NCBI RefSeq assembly: GCF_008124835.1 | Contig: NZ_VNHW01000003.1 | Location: forward strand, 1 to 64,000 | DNA from: Blastococcus xanthinilyticus | Lineage (GTDB): Bacteria > Actinomycetota > Actinomycetes > Mycobacteriales > Geodermatophilaceae | Length of the DNA stretch: 64,000 bases | Reading direction: 5' to 3' | Shown here: piece after piece, positions 51,733 through 60,385 of the stretch | Numbering within the stretch: position 1 is the stretch's first letter | Layout of the letters: each line of letters begins with the position of its first letter | Made by a program: the position numbers and the translations under genes | The notes under the pieces: model-generated | Told to the model about the DNA's origin: nothing | Database searches by the model: none | The model's input: only the letters and a program-made list of their open reading frames with translations

Positions 51733-52569
51733 GTGGTGAAGAACAGGAAGGTCGGACCCGAGGACGCGCGCTCCTGGCTGCTGGTGAACGGCGCCCGCAC
51801 GGAGCTCTTCGACGTCGCGTACGAGTCGCGGGCCGATCAGGTCGTGCTGGACATCGAGGACGCCATCGACCCGGGGCACAAGGACGAGGCGCGGGCGGGG
51901 GTGGTCGAGTGGCTCTCGCGCTCCGACCGCAGCGCCTGGGTGCGGATCAACGACCGCTCCACCCCGTTCTGGGCCGACGACGTGGCCGGCCTCGCCGGGC
52001 TGCCCGGGCTGCTCGGGGTGATGCTCGCCAAGGTCGAGGCCGCCGAGCACGTCACCGAGACCTACGACCGCCTCGGCGGGGCGACCCCGGTGCTGGCGCT
52101 GGTGGAGTCGGCGCTCGGCATCGAGGAGGTCGTCAACATCGCCCGCGCCCGCGGCGCGTTCCGGCTGGCGTTCGGCAGCGGTGACTACCGCCGGGACACC
52201 GGCACCAGCGCCGACGACCTGGCGATGGCCTACCCGCGGACCCGCCTGGTGGTGGCCAGCCGCATCGGCGGGCTGCCCGGGCCGATCGACGGGCCCACCG
52301 TCAGCAGCAGCCACCCGGTGCTGCGCGAACAGTCCGCCGTCACGGTCTCCCTCGGGCTCACCGGCAAGCTGTGCCTGGACATGGACCAGCTCCCGGTCAT
52401 CAACGAGGTGATCAGCCCGACGCCGTCCGACGTCGCCTGGGCCCGGGACTTCCTGGCCGACTTCGACGCCCGCGGTCAGGTGATCCGCGACGGCAGCGAC
52501 CTGCCGCGGCTGGGCCGGGCCCGCAAGATCGAGCGGCTGGCCAACGTCTTCGGCGTGCAGCCGAGCTGA
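51733..52569 (+). CDS. CoA ester lyase (CitE/HpcH family)
   Basis: The 278-residue TIM-barrel protein matches the CitE-like group: RSWLLVNGARTELFDVAYES, DQVVLDIEDAIDPGHKDEAR, VRINDRSTPFW and ALVESALGIEEVVNIA, with metal ligands expected at the Glu of VESA and the Asp of FGSGDYRRD. It lacks the citrate lyase partners, so it is probably a malyl-, citramalyl- or methylmalyl-CoA type lyase. The GTG (51733 or 51736) has no good ribosome binding site. The Mct-like CoA transferase 7 kb upstream would fit a citramalyl-CoA route, but no link is shown. Confidence 0.85.
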   Translation: MVKNRKVGPEDARSWLLVNGARTELFDVAYESRADQVVLDIEDAIDPGHKDEARAGVVEWLSRSDRSAWVRINDRSTPFWADDVAGLAGLPGLLGVMLAKVEAAEHVTETYDRLGGATPVLALVESALGIEEVVNIARARGAFRLAFGSGDYRRDTGTSADDLAMAYPRTRLVVASRIGGLPGPIDGPTVSSSHPVLREQSAVTVSLGLTGKLCLDMDQLPVINEVISPTPSDVAWARDFLADFDARGQVIRDGSDLPRLGRARKIERLANVFGVQPS

Positions 52570-52603
52570 CCCGGGACGCCGGTGGTCGGTCCAGGCGGCC
52601 GGT

Positions 52604-54235
52604 TCAGGAGTCGGCGAGCCAGACGGCGGTGTCCGGGGGCAGGGCCACGCTGGCCGGCGACCGGCGCACCGTCGTGCTGGAGGCCAGGAGGACGGTGCCG
52701 CGCGAGCGCACCAGCGCGGTGCCCGAGCCCATGTTCACCACGCAGCGGATGACGCTGCCGTCGGCGCCGGTGCACCGGACGGTGAGGACGTCGCCGCGGG
52801 TGCTCACCGTGGCGTCGCCGGAGCCGAGGGCGGGGTGCGCCTCGCGCAGGGCCAGCGCCCGGCGGTAGAGGGTCAGCACCGAGCCGCCGTCCCGGGTCTG
52901 CCGGGACACCGCATACCGGTCCCAGTCGCCGGGGATCGGCAGCCAGGGCTGCGCCGTCCCGGCCGGGGAGAAGCCGACGCCGGGCTCGGTGTTCCACGGC
53001 ATCGGCACCCGGCAGCCGTCGCGCCCGGAGCGGGCGCCGCCGCTCCGGAAGAAGATCGGGTCCCGCTTCGCCTCGTCGGGCACGTCTGCCTGCGGCAGCC
53101 CGAGCTCGTCGCCGGCGTACAGGTAGGCCGAGCCGGGCAGCGAGAGCACCAGCAGCGCCGCCGCGCGGGCGCGGGCGGTGCCCACCGCGCCGCCGCCGAA
53201 GCGGGTGACCTGGCGGTCCTTGTCGTGGTTGCCCAGCACCCAGGACACCGGCGCGCCGACCCGGCCGAACGCGTCCAGCGCCGAGCGGACGCCGTCGGCG
53301 AAGGACGCGGTGCTCCACGGCGACTTCAGGAGCCGGAAGCAGAACGACTGGTGCATCTCGTCCGGGCGGGAGTAGAGGGCCACCTCCTGCGGGTCGGCGA
53401 GGCACACCTCGCCCACCAGCATGGTCTCCGGGTACTCGTCGCAGATCGACCGCCAGCGGCGCCAGACGTCGTGCACCTCGGGCTGGTTCCAGGTCATGGC
53501 CTGCTCCGGGCCGTGCCCGAACAGGGTGGGGGAGTAGGCGCCGGGGTTGTCCCGCAGGCCGGGGTCCTTGAACAGGCCGTAGGCCACGTCGACGCGGAAC
53601 CCGCTGACCCCGCGGTCCAGCCAGAAGCGCAGCGTGCGCTCGAAGTCGGCGGCCACGGCGGGGTCGCGCCAGTTCAGGTCGGGCTGCTCGGGGGCGAACA
53701 GGTGCAGGTACCACCGGCCGTCGGGCGTGCGCGACCAGGCCGGCCCGCCGAAGAGCGACTGCCAGTTGTTCGGCGGCTCCTCCGACGGCGGCGCGAAGTG
53801 GTAGCGGGCGGCCTCGGGGCAGTCCGGGTCGGCGAGCGCGGCCTGGAACCACGGGTGCCGGTCGGAGGTGTGGTTGGGGACGACGTCGAGGACGACGCGC
53901 AGGCCGAGGTCGCGGGCGTCGGCGACCAGCGCCTCGAGGTCGGAGACGTCGCCGTACTCCGGGTCGACCGCCCGGTAGTCGCAGATGTCGTAGCCGCCGT
54001 CGGCCCCGCCGGAGGGGTAGTGCGGGTTGATCCACACCGCGTCGACGCCCAGCCAGGACAGGTACGGCAGCCGGGACCGGAGCCCCGCCAGGTCACCGAT
54101 GCCGTCGCCGTTGCTGTCGGCGAACGAGCGCAGGTAGACCTGGTAGACCACTGCCGTCCGCCACCAGGGGGACGCCGACTGGGCCGCGACCTGTTCGTCG
54201 GTCGTGGTCCGCACCGTTGCGAGCCGCATCGCCAT
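52604..54235 (-). CDS. GH13 alpha-glucosidase
   Basis: The 543-residue enzyme has the GH13 conserved regions: DVVPNHTSD, GFRVDVAYG with nucleophile Asp, VGEVCLAD with acid/base Glu, and VLGNHDKDR. YQVYLRSFADSNGDGIGDL at the N-terminus fits the oligo-1,6-/alpha-glucosidase subfamily. GGAGG precedes the ATG at 54235. No signal peptide, so it acts inside the cell on maltose-, isomaltose- or sucrose-type sugars. It is a single gene. Confidence 0.92.
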   Translation of the reverse strand: MAMRLATVRTTTDEQVAAQSASPWWRTAVVYQVYLRSFADSNGDGIGDLAGLRSRLPYLSWLGVDAVWINPHYPSGGADGGYDICDYRAVDPEYGDVSDLEALVADARDLGLRVVLDVVPNHTSDRHPWFQAALADPDCPEAARYHFAPPSEEPPNNWQSLFGGPAWSRTPDGRWYLHLFAPEQPDLNWRDPAVAADFERTLRFWLDRGVSGFRVDVAYGLFKDPGLRDNPGAYSPTLFGHGPEQAMTWNQPEVHDVWRRWRSICDEYPETMLVGEVCLADPQEVALYSRPDEMHQSFCFRLLKSPWSTASFADGVRSALDAFGRVGAPVSWVLGNHDKDRQVTRFGGGAVGTARARAAALLVLSLPGSAYLYAGDELGLPQADVPDEAKRDPIFFRSGGARSGRDGCRVPMPWNTEPGVGFSPAGTAQPWLPIPGDWDRYAVSRQTRDGGSVLTLYRRALALREAHPALGSGDATVSTRGDVLTVRCTGADGSVIRCVVNMGSGTALVRSRGTVLLASSTTVRRSPASVALPPDTAVWLADS

Positions 54236-54381
54236 GCGACCTCCATCGGCAGGACCGGTCGCGGACGTGAGCACGCCTGCGCACCGAGTGACCCGCGTGA
54301 CGGGCCGTGATGCATCCGTGATGTCGTTCGGCGAGAGGGGCGCCGGCTGACGGCCGAGGTGCGGCAGTCCAGGATGGCGAC

Positions 54382-55611
54382 ATGGCAGAGACCGTGCGCG
54401 CCCACGACCTGGTCGTCTACGGAGCCACCGGCTTCGTCGGGCGGTTGCTCGCCGGCTACCTGGCCGAGCACGCCCCGGAGGGGACGCGGATCGCCCTGGC
54501 CGGGCGGTCCCGCGACCGGCTGGAGGAGGTGCGGGCGGCGCTGCCCCCGGCGGGGCGGGACTGGGCGCTGGTGGAGGCCGACTCCACCGACCCCGAGTCG
54601 CTGCGCGCGCTCGCCGAGGGCACCCGCGTGCTGGTCACCACCGTGGGGCCGTACGCCCGGTACGGGCTGCCGGTCGTGGAGGCGTGCGCCCGGGCCGGCA
54701 CCCACTACGCCGACCTCACCGGCGAGGTGCTCTTCGTGCGCGACGCGATCGACCGCTGCGACGCCCTCGCGAAGGAGACCGGTGCCCGCATCGTGCACGC
54801 CTGCGGCTTCGACTCCATCCCCTCGGACCTGAGCACGATGCTGCTGGCGCGGCGGGCCCGGGAGGATGGGGCCGGGGGCCTGCGCGACGTCCGGCTGGTC
54901 GCCACGATGCGGGGTGGGTTCAGCGGCGGGACGATCGACTCGATGCGCGCCCAGGTGGAGGCGCTGCAGCAGGACCCGGCGCTGCGCCGCGTGGTGGGCG
55001 ACCCGTTCGCACTCAGCCCCGACCGGGCCGCCGAGCCGAGCACCCGACAGCCTCGCGACGGCGCCATGCCGGTGCGCACCGACGACGGGCGCTGGACGGC
55101 GGCCTTCGTGATGGCGCCGTTCAACACCCGGATCGTGCGGCGGAGCAACGCGCTGCAGAACTGGGCGTACGGGCGGGACCTGCGCTACGGCGAGGTCATG
55201 GGAGTGGGACGCGGGCCGCTCGGCGCCGTCGCCGCGGCCGGGATCACCGCGGGCCTGGTCGCCACCGTGTCCGCCATGAGCCTGGCCCCCACCCGCGCGT
55301 TGCTCGACCGGGTCCTCCCGGCGCCGGGCACCGGCCCCAGCGCCGCCGTCCGCCAGAAGGGATGGTTCCGGATGGTCGTCGACGCCGAGACCGAGGACGG
55401 CCGCCGGTACCGGGCCACCGCCGCCGGCCCGGGCGACCCCGGCTACGCGGCGACGTCGGTGATGCTCGGCGAGTCGGCGCTCGCGCTGACCCTGGACGGG
55501 GACCGGCTGCCGGACCGGGCCGGCTCCCTCACGCCGGCGACCGCGCTCGGCGAGGTGCTGGTCGAGCGGCTCCGCGCCGCCGGGCACACCTACGAGGTCA
55601 CCGCCGTCTGA
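54382..55611 (+). CDS. Saccharopine dehydrogenase-like / trans-acting enoyl reductase family
   Basis: The 409-residue protein has an N-terminal Rossmann motif (DLVVYGATGFVGRLLAGYLA) and TVGPYARYGLPVVEACARAGTHYADLTGE and HACGFDSIPSDLS typical of this family. A hydrophobic helix (AAAGITAGLVATVSAMSLAP) near 285 may sit in the membrane. Mycobacterial relatives act in lipid tailoring (Rv2449c, Rv2953 type). Its own substrate is unknown. Confidence 0.85.
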   Translation: MAETVRAHDLVVYGATGFVGRLLAGYLAEHAPEGTRIALAGRSRDRLEEVRAALPPAGRDWALVEADSTDPESLRALAEGTRVLVTTVGPYARYGLPVVEACARAGTHYADLTGEVLFVRDAIDRCDALAKETGARIVHACGFDSIPSDLSTMLLARRAREDGAGGLRDVRLVATMRGGFSGGTIDSMRAQVEALQQDPALRRVVGDPFALSPDRAAEPSTRQPRDGAMPVRTDDGRWTAAFVMAPFNTRIVRRSNALQNWAYGRDLRYGEVMGVGRGPLGAVAAAGITAGLVATVSAMSLAPTRALLDRVLPAPGTGPSAAVRQKGWFRMVVDAETEDGRRYRATAAGPGDPGYAATSVMLGESALALTLDGDRLPDRAGSLTPATALGEVLVERLRAAGHTYEVTAV

Positions 55612-55618
55612 CGCCGTT

Positions 55619-55648
55619 CCCGGGTGCGGTCCGCCGGGATCACCCGGG
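55619..55648. terminator. Inverted repeat between convergent genes
   Basis: CCCGGGTG and CACCCGGG form an 8-bp stem with a 14-nt loop between the convergent reductase genes, reaching into the end of the minus-strand gene. Confidence 0.45.
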
Positions 55649-56440
55649 TGGGAGGACGTGGATGCCGAGGTCGGTGCGGCCGGGCAGCAGGTCGGCGCGC
55701 AGGGCGCGGGTTCCCTGGTAGTCACCGTCGCGCAGGCGCCGGAACCGGCGGACCGGTTCCGCCTCGACGCCGCGCAGCCTCTCGCGCAAGCGGTCGACCT
55801 CGCGTTCCACCTCGCGGGCATCCAGCGCGTCGGCGTCGTGGACGACGTGCAGGTCGAGGGTCTCGATGCCGACGTACCAGAGCACCCCGTGGGTGAGGGG
55901 GAACAGCAGTGACTCCAGGTCGCCGCTGATGCCGCGCGCTCCGATCGAGCGGGCATCCTCTCCCGCGGTGACGACCACCAGCGCCGTGCGCCCCACCAGG
56001 CCGCCGTCGCCGTAGCGTCGCGGCACGCCGAGGTCGGGGTCGAGGTCGCCGTAGGCGAAGCCGGCGGTGAGGACCCGGTCGATCCAGCCCTTCAGGATGG
56101 CCGGTGGGCCGTACCACCACAGGGGGAACTGGAGAACGAGCAGTTCCGCGGCGGCGAGCTTCGCCTGCTCGGCGCGCACGTCGGTGGGCAGCCGCCCCCC
56201 GGAGTACGCCGCGCCGACGAGCTCGGCGATGTTCCGGGGTTCCTCGACGCCCGCGCCGAAGTCGCGCTCGCCGAGGACGGGGTCGAAGCCCTGGGCGTAC
56301 AGGTCGGAGGTCGTCACGTCGTAGCGCCCGGACAGTTCCTGGACCCCCTCCTCGAACAACCGGCCGTTCAGGGACCGGCGGCTGGGGTGCGCATGCACCC
56401 ACAGGGCGGTACCCGGCGTCGGGGGGTGGGTGATGGTCAC
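55640..56440 (-). CDS. NAD(P)H quinone oxidoreductase, flavodoxin-like fold
   Basis: The 266-residue flavoprotein fits the NQO1/KefF-type family: WVHAHPSRRSLNGRLFEEGV for FMN phosphate binding, LQFPLWWYGPPAILKGWIDRV and VVVTAGEDARS. It reduces quinones by two electrons and would protect against quinone stress. It begins with GTG. It lies 32 nt after the NmrA-like gene on the same strand, both divergent from an AraC regulator, so the pair is probably co-regulated. Confidence 0.9.
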   Translation of the reverse strand: MTITHPPTPGTALWVHAHPSRRSLNGRLFEEGVQELSGRYDVTTSDLYAQGFDPVLGERDFGAGVEEPRNIAELVGAAYSGGRLPTDVRAEQAKLAAAELLVLQFPLWWYGPPAILKGWIDRVLTAGFAYGDLDPDLGVPRRYGDGGLVGRTALVVVTAGEDARSIGARGISGDLESLLFPLTHGVLWYVGIETLDLHVVHDADALDAREVEREVDRLRERLRGVEAEPVRRFRRLRDGDYQGTRALRADLLPGRTDLGIHVLPPG

Positions 56441-56472
56441 TGGTTCACCTCTCGTGCGGCAGGGGTCGGCGG

Positions 56473-57339
56473 TCAGGGCCGGTGCCAGGTCCCGGCGGCG
56501 GCGGCCCGGACGACGTAGTCCTCGAAGGTCCGCGGCGGTCGCCCCAGGAGCGCGGCGAGGTCGTCGGTGGGGGTCGCGAGCAGACCTCGCTCCATGAGCA
56601 CGAACATCTCCGCGACGTGCTCGGCGTCGTCCGTGCTCGCGCCCTGCTCGACCAGGTCCGCGGCGTACTGCGCGGGCGAGATCCGGCGGTAGCTGATGGA
56701 CCGTCCTGCGGCCCGGGAGATCAGCTCCACGGCGTCGGCGAAGGTAAGGGCCCGCGGCCCGGTCAGCTCGTAGATCCGCCCGACGTGGCGAGCAGGCTCG
56801 CTGAGCACCGCGGCCGCGGCATCGGCGACGTCCTCGACGTCGATGAACGGCTCGGGGACGGCTCCGGCCGGCAGGGCCAGTTCGCCGGCGAGCAGGGAGG
56901 GGTGGAAGAGGTCCTCATCGAAGTTCTGGGCGAAGTTCGAGGCGCGCAGGATGCTCCAGGGCAGGGAGGAGGCGCGCACGGCGTCCTCGGCGGAGCGCAT
57001 GTCCAGCCCGAAGGTGGAGTCGCCCCAGGTGTCCGCCGCGCGCCCGGACAGCAGGACCAGGTGCTGCACCCCGGCCGCCTCGGCGCGGGCCACGAACGAC
57101 TGCGCCGTCCCCGGCTCGCGCGGGGGCACCAGGTAGACGGTCCCGATCCCCTGCAGGGCGGTGTCCCAGCCGGTGGGGTCGGACCAGTCGAAGCGGGTGG
57201 CGCTGGTGCGCGAGGCGGCGCGCGCGGGAGTGCCGCGCAGGCGCAGCCGGGCCAGGACCCGGCGCCCGGTCTTGCCGCTGGCGCCGAGGACGAGGGTGGG
57301 GTCGGCGCCGGTGTCGTGGGTGGTGGTGTGACTGCTCAT
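56473..57339 (-). CDS. NmrA-like NAD(P)-binding protein
   Basis: The 288-residue protein has Rossmann motif LVLGASGKTGRRVLARL and follows the atypical SDR/NmrA-like pattern (HLVLLSGRAADTW, LRASNFAQNFDEDL, ELTGPRALTFADAVE). Related proteins such as QorB reduce quinones or sense NADP redox state. The ATG at 57339 (MSSHTTTHD) is used; an upstream start at 57375 would overlap the promoter region. It is the first gene of the pair with the quinone oxidoreductase. Confidence 0.88.
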   Translation of the reverse strand: MSSHTTTHDTGADPTLVLGASGKTGRRVLARLRLRGTPARAASRTSATRFDWSDPTGWDTALQGIGTVYLVPPREPGTAQSFVARAEAAGVQHLVLLSGRAADTWGDSTFGLDMRSAEDAVRASSLPWSILRASNFAQNFDEDLFHPSLLAGELALPAGAVPEPFIDVEDVADAAAAVLSEPARHVGRIYELTGPRALTFADAVELISRAAGRSISYRRISPAQYAADLVEQGASTDDAEHVAEMFVLMERGLLATPTDDLAALLGRPPRTFEDYVVRAAAAGTWHRP

Positions 57340-57419
57340 GGCCTCAGTCCACGCCCACCACGTGGACGAGTACATGGCTCAGGCGCCGAGACACCTGTGT
57401 GAGCGTCTAGCCTGGGGGA

Positions 57420-58397
57420 GTGGATGCCTTCAGCGACGTGTTGCGCGGGGTGCGGGCTTCCGGCTCGCTGTTCGGCCACTCGATCCTGACCCCGCCCTGG
57501 TCGCTGCAGTTCGTGGACGGGGCACCCCTGACGTTGTGCACCCTCGTGTCCGGCGCGGGGTGGATCGTGCCCGAGGGTGCGCCGCCGCAGCGGATGGGCG
57601 CCTACGACACCGTCCTGGTGCGCGGACCGGGGACCTTCGGCTTCGTCGACGAGGTCGGCACCGGCGCGGTCCCGATCGAGTGCGGGGTGGCGTGCGCGAC
57701 TCCTGATCAGGGCGGCACCCGCTACCGGCTGGGCTGGCACGATCCCGGCGAGCCCCGCGAGAGCGAAGGCGTGGGCAGCGGGCGTGCTGGGTCTGCAGCC
57801 GCTGCGACGACGTTGGTCGTCGGGGCGTACCCGGTGCGCGGTGAGATCAGCCGCCAGCTGGTGGAGGCGCTGCCGGTGCTGCTGTACGTGGGCGCCGGCG
57901 GTAGCGCTGATCCCGTCCTGGACCACCTCGCCGCCGAGGCCGCGGTCGATGCCCCCGGACAGCAGGTCGTGCTGGACCGCCTGCTGGACTGGATGCTGGT
58001 CTGCACGCTGCGCGAGTTCTTCGACCGCCCAGGTGCCCGGCCGCCGGCGTGGTGGGCCGCCCAGCGCGACCCGGTGGCGAGGGAGGCGCTGCGGGTGCTG
58101 CACGCCGAGCCGGCCGCACCGTGGACGGTCGCGGCGCTGGCGGAGCGGGCCGGGGTGTCGCGCGCGACGCTGGCCAAGCGGTTCGCCGACCTGGTGGGCG
58201 AGCCGCCGCTGACCTACCTGACCCGCTGGCGCATGACGCTGGCCGCGGACCTGCTCCTCGACCAGCCGGACGCGACCATCGGCGAGGTCGCCCGCAGCGT
58301 GGGCTACTCGGATCCCTTCGGTTTCAGCGCGGCGTTCAAGCGGGTGCGCGGAGTCAGCCCCAGCGAGTTCCGCCGTGCCGCGGCCGCTGCTGCCTGA
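57420..58397 (+). CDS. AraC-family transcriptional regulator
   Basis: The 325-residue protein has an N-terminal cupin-like effector domain (AraC_binding_type 2: ILTPPWSLQFVDGAPLTLC) and two helix-turn-helix units at the C-terminus (VAALAERAGVSRATLAKRF and IGEVARSVGYSDPFGFSAAF, followed by GVSPSEFR). It is divergent from the NmrA/quinone reductase pair with 80 nt between starts, and this arrangement of AraC regulators with oxidoreductases is common. The GTG start follows a GGGGGAG site. Confidence 0.9.
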   Translation: MDAFSDVLRGVRASGSLFGHSILTPPWSLQFVDGAPLTLCTLVSGAGWIVPEGAPPQRMGAYDTVLVRGPGTFGFVDEVGTGAVPIECGVACATPDQGGTRYRLGWHDPGEPRESEGVGSGRAGSAAAATTLVVGAYPVRGEISRQLVEALPVLLYVGAGGSADPVLDHLAAEAAVDAPGQQVVLDRLLDWMLVCTLREFFDRPGARPPAWWAAQRDPVAREALRVLHAEPAAPWTVAALAERAGVSRATLAKRFADLVGEPPLTYLTRWRMTLAADLLLDQPDATIGEVARSVGYSDPFGFSAAFKRVRGVSPSEFRRAAAAAA

Positions 58398-58433
58398 ATC
58401 GGGGCGCCCGGCACCACGGGGCGGGTCCGAGTT

Positions 58434-58465
58434 CGGCGGCCGGGCCGGCGCCGGCCCGGCCGCCG
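58434..58465. terminator. 32-bp perfect palindrome, bidirectional terminator
   Basis: The segment 58434-58465 is a perfect palindrome with 16-nt arms (CGGCGGCCGGGCCGGC and its complement). It lies between the convergent AraC and DivIVA-like genes. Confidence 0.8.
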
Positions 58466-58469
58466 GAGC

Positions 58470-59222
58470 TCAGGACGCCGGCCGGGCGCTGGAGCCCGCG
58501 GGGACTCCCTCGTTCTGCTCGGGGCGCTGGTCGGAGGCGGTGTTCGAGTCGAACGTCGTCGACCGGTCCGCGTCGGTGTCGGCCGCGGCACGCCGCGCGG
58601 GCGGCGGGGTGGGCAGCGCGCCCGGGTCCGCCTGGCCCCACTCGTTCTCCACGTCGCTGAGCAGCGCCTCCAGGTAGGAGCGCAGCTGCACCCGGCAGGC
58701 CTGCCCGAAGGCCTTGAGGTAGGCCACCTGCTCCTCCAGCTCGGCCACGCTCCGGCCGCCGCCCTGGGCGGGGCCGTCGGGGGCCGGGCCGGTCAGCCGG
58801 GCGGCCGCCTCCTGGGCGGCCTGGATGATCGCCCCGGCGTTCTCCCGCGCGAGCCGGACGGCCTCCTCGTACTCGGCCCGGGCCTCGCCGGTCACCTGCC
58901 GGCTGAACTTCTCTGCCTCGGCCACGTAGTTGTCGGCCGTCTGCTGCGCACTGGCCAGGATGCGCACCGCCTGCTCGCTGGGCGGCACGTGCGCCGGCGC
59001 GCCGTTCAGCTGGGACTGCAGGGTGCGGACCTGCTCGCGCAGCTGAGCCTTCTCGGCGACGTGCCGGGACAGCTCCTCGGCGGCCCGGTGCAGCACCCGG
59101 TCCACCTCCGACTCCACGTAGCCGGGGTGCAGCATCGAGGCCCGGGAGAACCGCACCTGCTGAAGATCGGCCGGGGTGAGCCCCCGGCCGCCGTCGCCGT
59201 GGCCGCTCGGTGCGCTGGTCAT
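58470..59222 (-). CDS. DivIVA-domain coiled-coil protein
   Basis: The 250-residue protein has an N-terminal DivIVA-like segment (TPADLQQVRFSRASMLHPGY, then VESEVDRVLHRAAEEL), coiled coil to about residue 165, and a disordered Pro/Ala/Asp-rich tail. DivIVA/Wag31 relatives bind curved membrane and organise cell poles in actinobacteria. The essential Wag31 is elsewhere as a rule, so this is a paralogue. Its ATG overlaps the stop of the flavohemoprotein gene by ATGA, so they are co-translated. Confidence 0.8.
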   Translation of the reverse strand: MTSAPSGHGDGGRGLTPADLQQVRFSRASMLHPGYVESEVDRVLHRAAEELSRHVAEKAQLREQVRTLQSQLNGAPAHVPPSEQAVRILASAQQTADNYVAEAEKFSRQVTGEARAEYEEAVRLARENAGAIIQAAQEAAARLTGPAPDGPAQGGGRSVAELEEQVAYLKAFGQACRVQLRSYLEALLSDVENEWGQADPGALPTPPPARRAAADTDADRSTTFDSNTASDQRPEQNEGVPAGSSARPAS

Positions 59223-60358
59223 TCGGTCACCTCTCCGTCAACACTGGGCCCCGGTCGGCTGGGGGCGAAGACCTCGCTGGACATGCGCTGCTCCGGGACG
59301 CCGTCCTCCCGGAGCCCGGCCACGGTGGCGGCCACCATGGGTTCGGGCCCGGCGATCCGGACCTCCCGGCTCGACCACGGACCCGCCCGCCGCACCACGT
59401 CGGCGACGTCGCCGTGCTCGAGGGACGAGAAGGCGTCGTCGGAGACGGCGAAGGTGACGTTGAGCCAGGAGTTCTCCCGGGCGAGCTGCTCCAGCTCGGC
59501 CCGGTCGTAGATCTGGTCCTCGGTGCGGAACCCGGCGAACAGATCGACCCGTCGCGGCGGCCCGTGCCGGGCGACGTCGTCGACCATCGCCTTCAGCGGC
59601 GCCAGGCCCATGCCACCGGAGACGAGCAGCAGGTCGCGGTCGGAGTCCTCGCCCACGGCGAGGTGGCCCAGCGGCGGCCCCAGGCGGAGGACGTCGCCGA
59701 CCCCGATGCTGCGCACCAGCGCCGAGCTGACCGGGCCGCCGTCGCGGGCCTTGACGTGCAGCTCGATCAGCCCGTCGGGCCGGGGCGCGTTGGCGGGGGA
59801 GTAGTACCGCCACAGCCGGGGCCGCAGCTCGCTCTCCAGCGACAGCGACTGCCCGGGCAGGTAGTCGTAGCGCACCTGCGGCCTGATCCGGAGTACGGCG
59901 ACGTCGAGGGTGCGGCGCTCGTGCCCCACCACGTCGGCGTCCCACCACGCCGGCTGCCCCGCGGCCTCCTCGGCGCCCTGCATCATCACGGTGGCGACGA
60001 CGTCGTAGGCCTCGGCCCAGGTCTTCGCCAGCTCCGGCGTCCACTCGTCGTCGAAGTGCTCGAGCGTCGCCAGCAGGCTGGCGCCCGCGGCCGGGTAGTG
60101 GGCCGGCAGCACGCCGAACTTGAGGTGGTCGCGGCCCAGCTGGCGCAGGATCGGGACCAGGGCGTCGAGGTCGTCCACGCGGGTGACCACGTCGCCCAGC
60201 GCGGTGAAGAACCGGTCCCGCTGGTGCGCCATGGAGACGGGGAACATCTCCCGGGTCTCGGGGTGGCTCAGGAACAGGTGCGAGTAGAAGTACAGCGGCG
60301 CCTCGTCACCGGTGGCGGCCGCCTTGGCGAAGTTCGCCCGCATCGCGGGGATGTCCAC
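59219..60358 (-). CDS. Globin-ferredoxin reductase fusion (flavohemoglobin-like), short form
   Basis: The 379-residue protein joins an N-terminal globin (PLYFYSHLFLSHPETREMFP with the CD1-type Phe, and DHLKFGVLPAHY with the proximal His) to a ferredoxin-NADP reductase part (LWRYYSPANAP for FAD, LLLVSGGMGLAPLKAMVDD for NAD). It should bind oxygen or NO with heme and reduce it with NAD(P)H. The FAD motif RxYS is altered to RYYSPAN, as in the second class of mycobacterial flavohemoglobins, which may serve D-lactate or membrane lipid redox rather than NO. The GTG start is 27 nt after the other flavohemoglobin gene. Confidence 0.88.
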   Translation of the reverse strand: MDIPAMRANFAKAAATGDEAPLYFYSHLFLSHPETREMFPVSMAHQRDRFFTALGDVVTRVDDLDALVPILRQLGRDHLKFGVLPAHYPAAGASLLATLEHFDDEWTPELAKTWAEAYDVVATVMMQGAEEAAGQPAWWDADVVGHERRTLDVAVLRIRPQVRYDYLPGQSLSLESELRPRLWRYYSPANAPRPDGLIELHVKARDGGPVSSALVRSIGVGDVLRLGPPLGHLAVGEDSDRDLLLVSGGMGLAPLKAMVDDVARHGPPRRVDLFAGFRTEDQIYDRAELEQLARENSWLNVTFAVSDDAFSSLEHGDVADVVRRAGPWSSREVRIAGPEPMVAATVAGLREDGVPEQRMSSEVFAPSRPGPSVDGEVTE

Positions 60359-60385
60359 GCGGATCTCCTCGGGTCGGTGCGCCGG

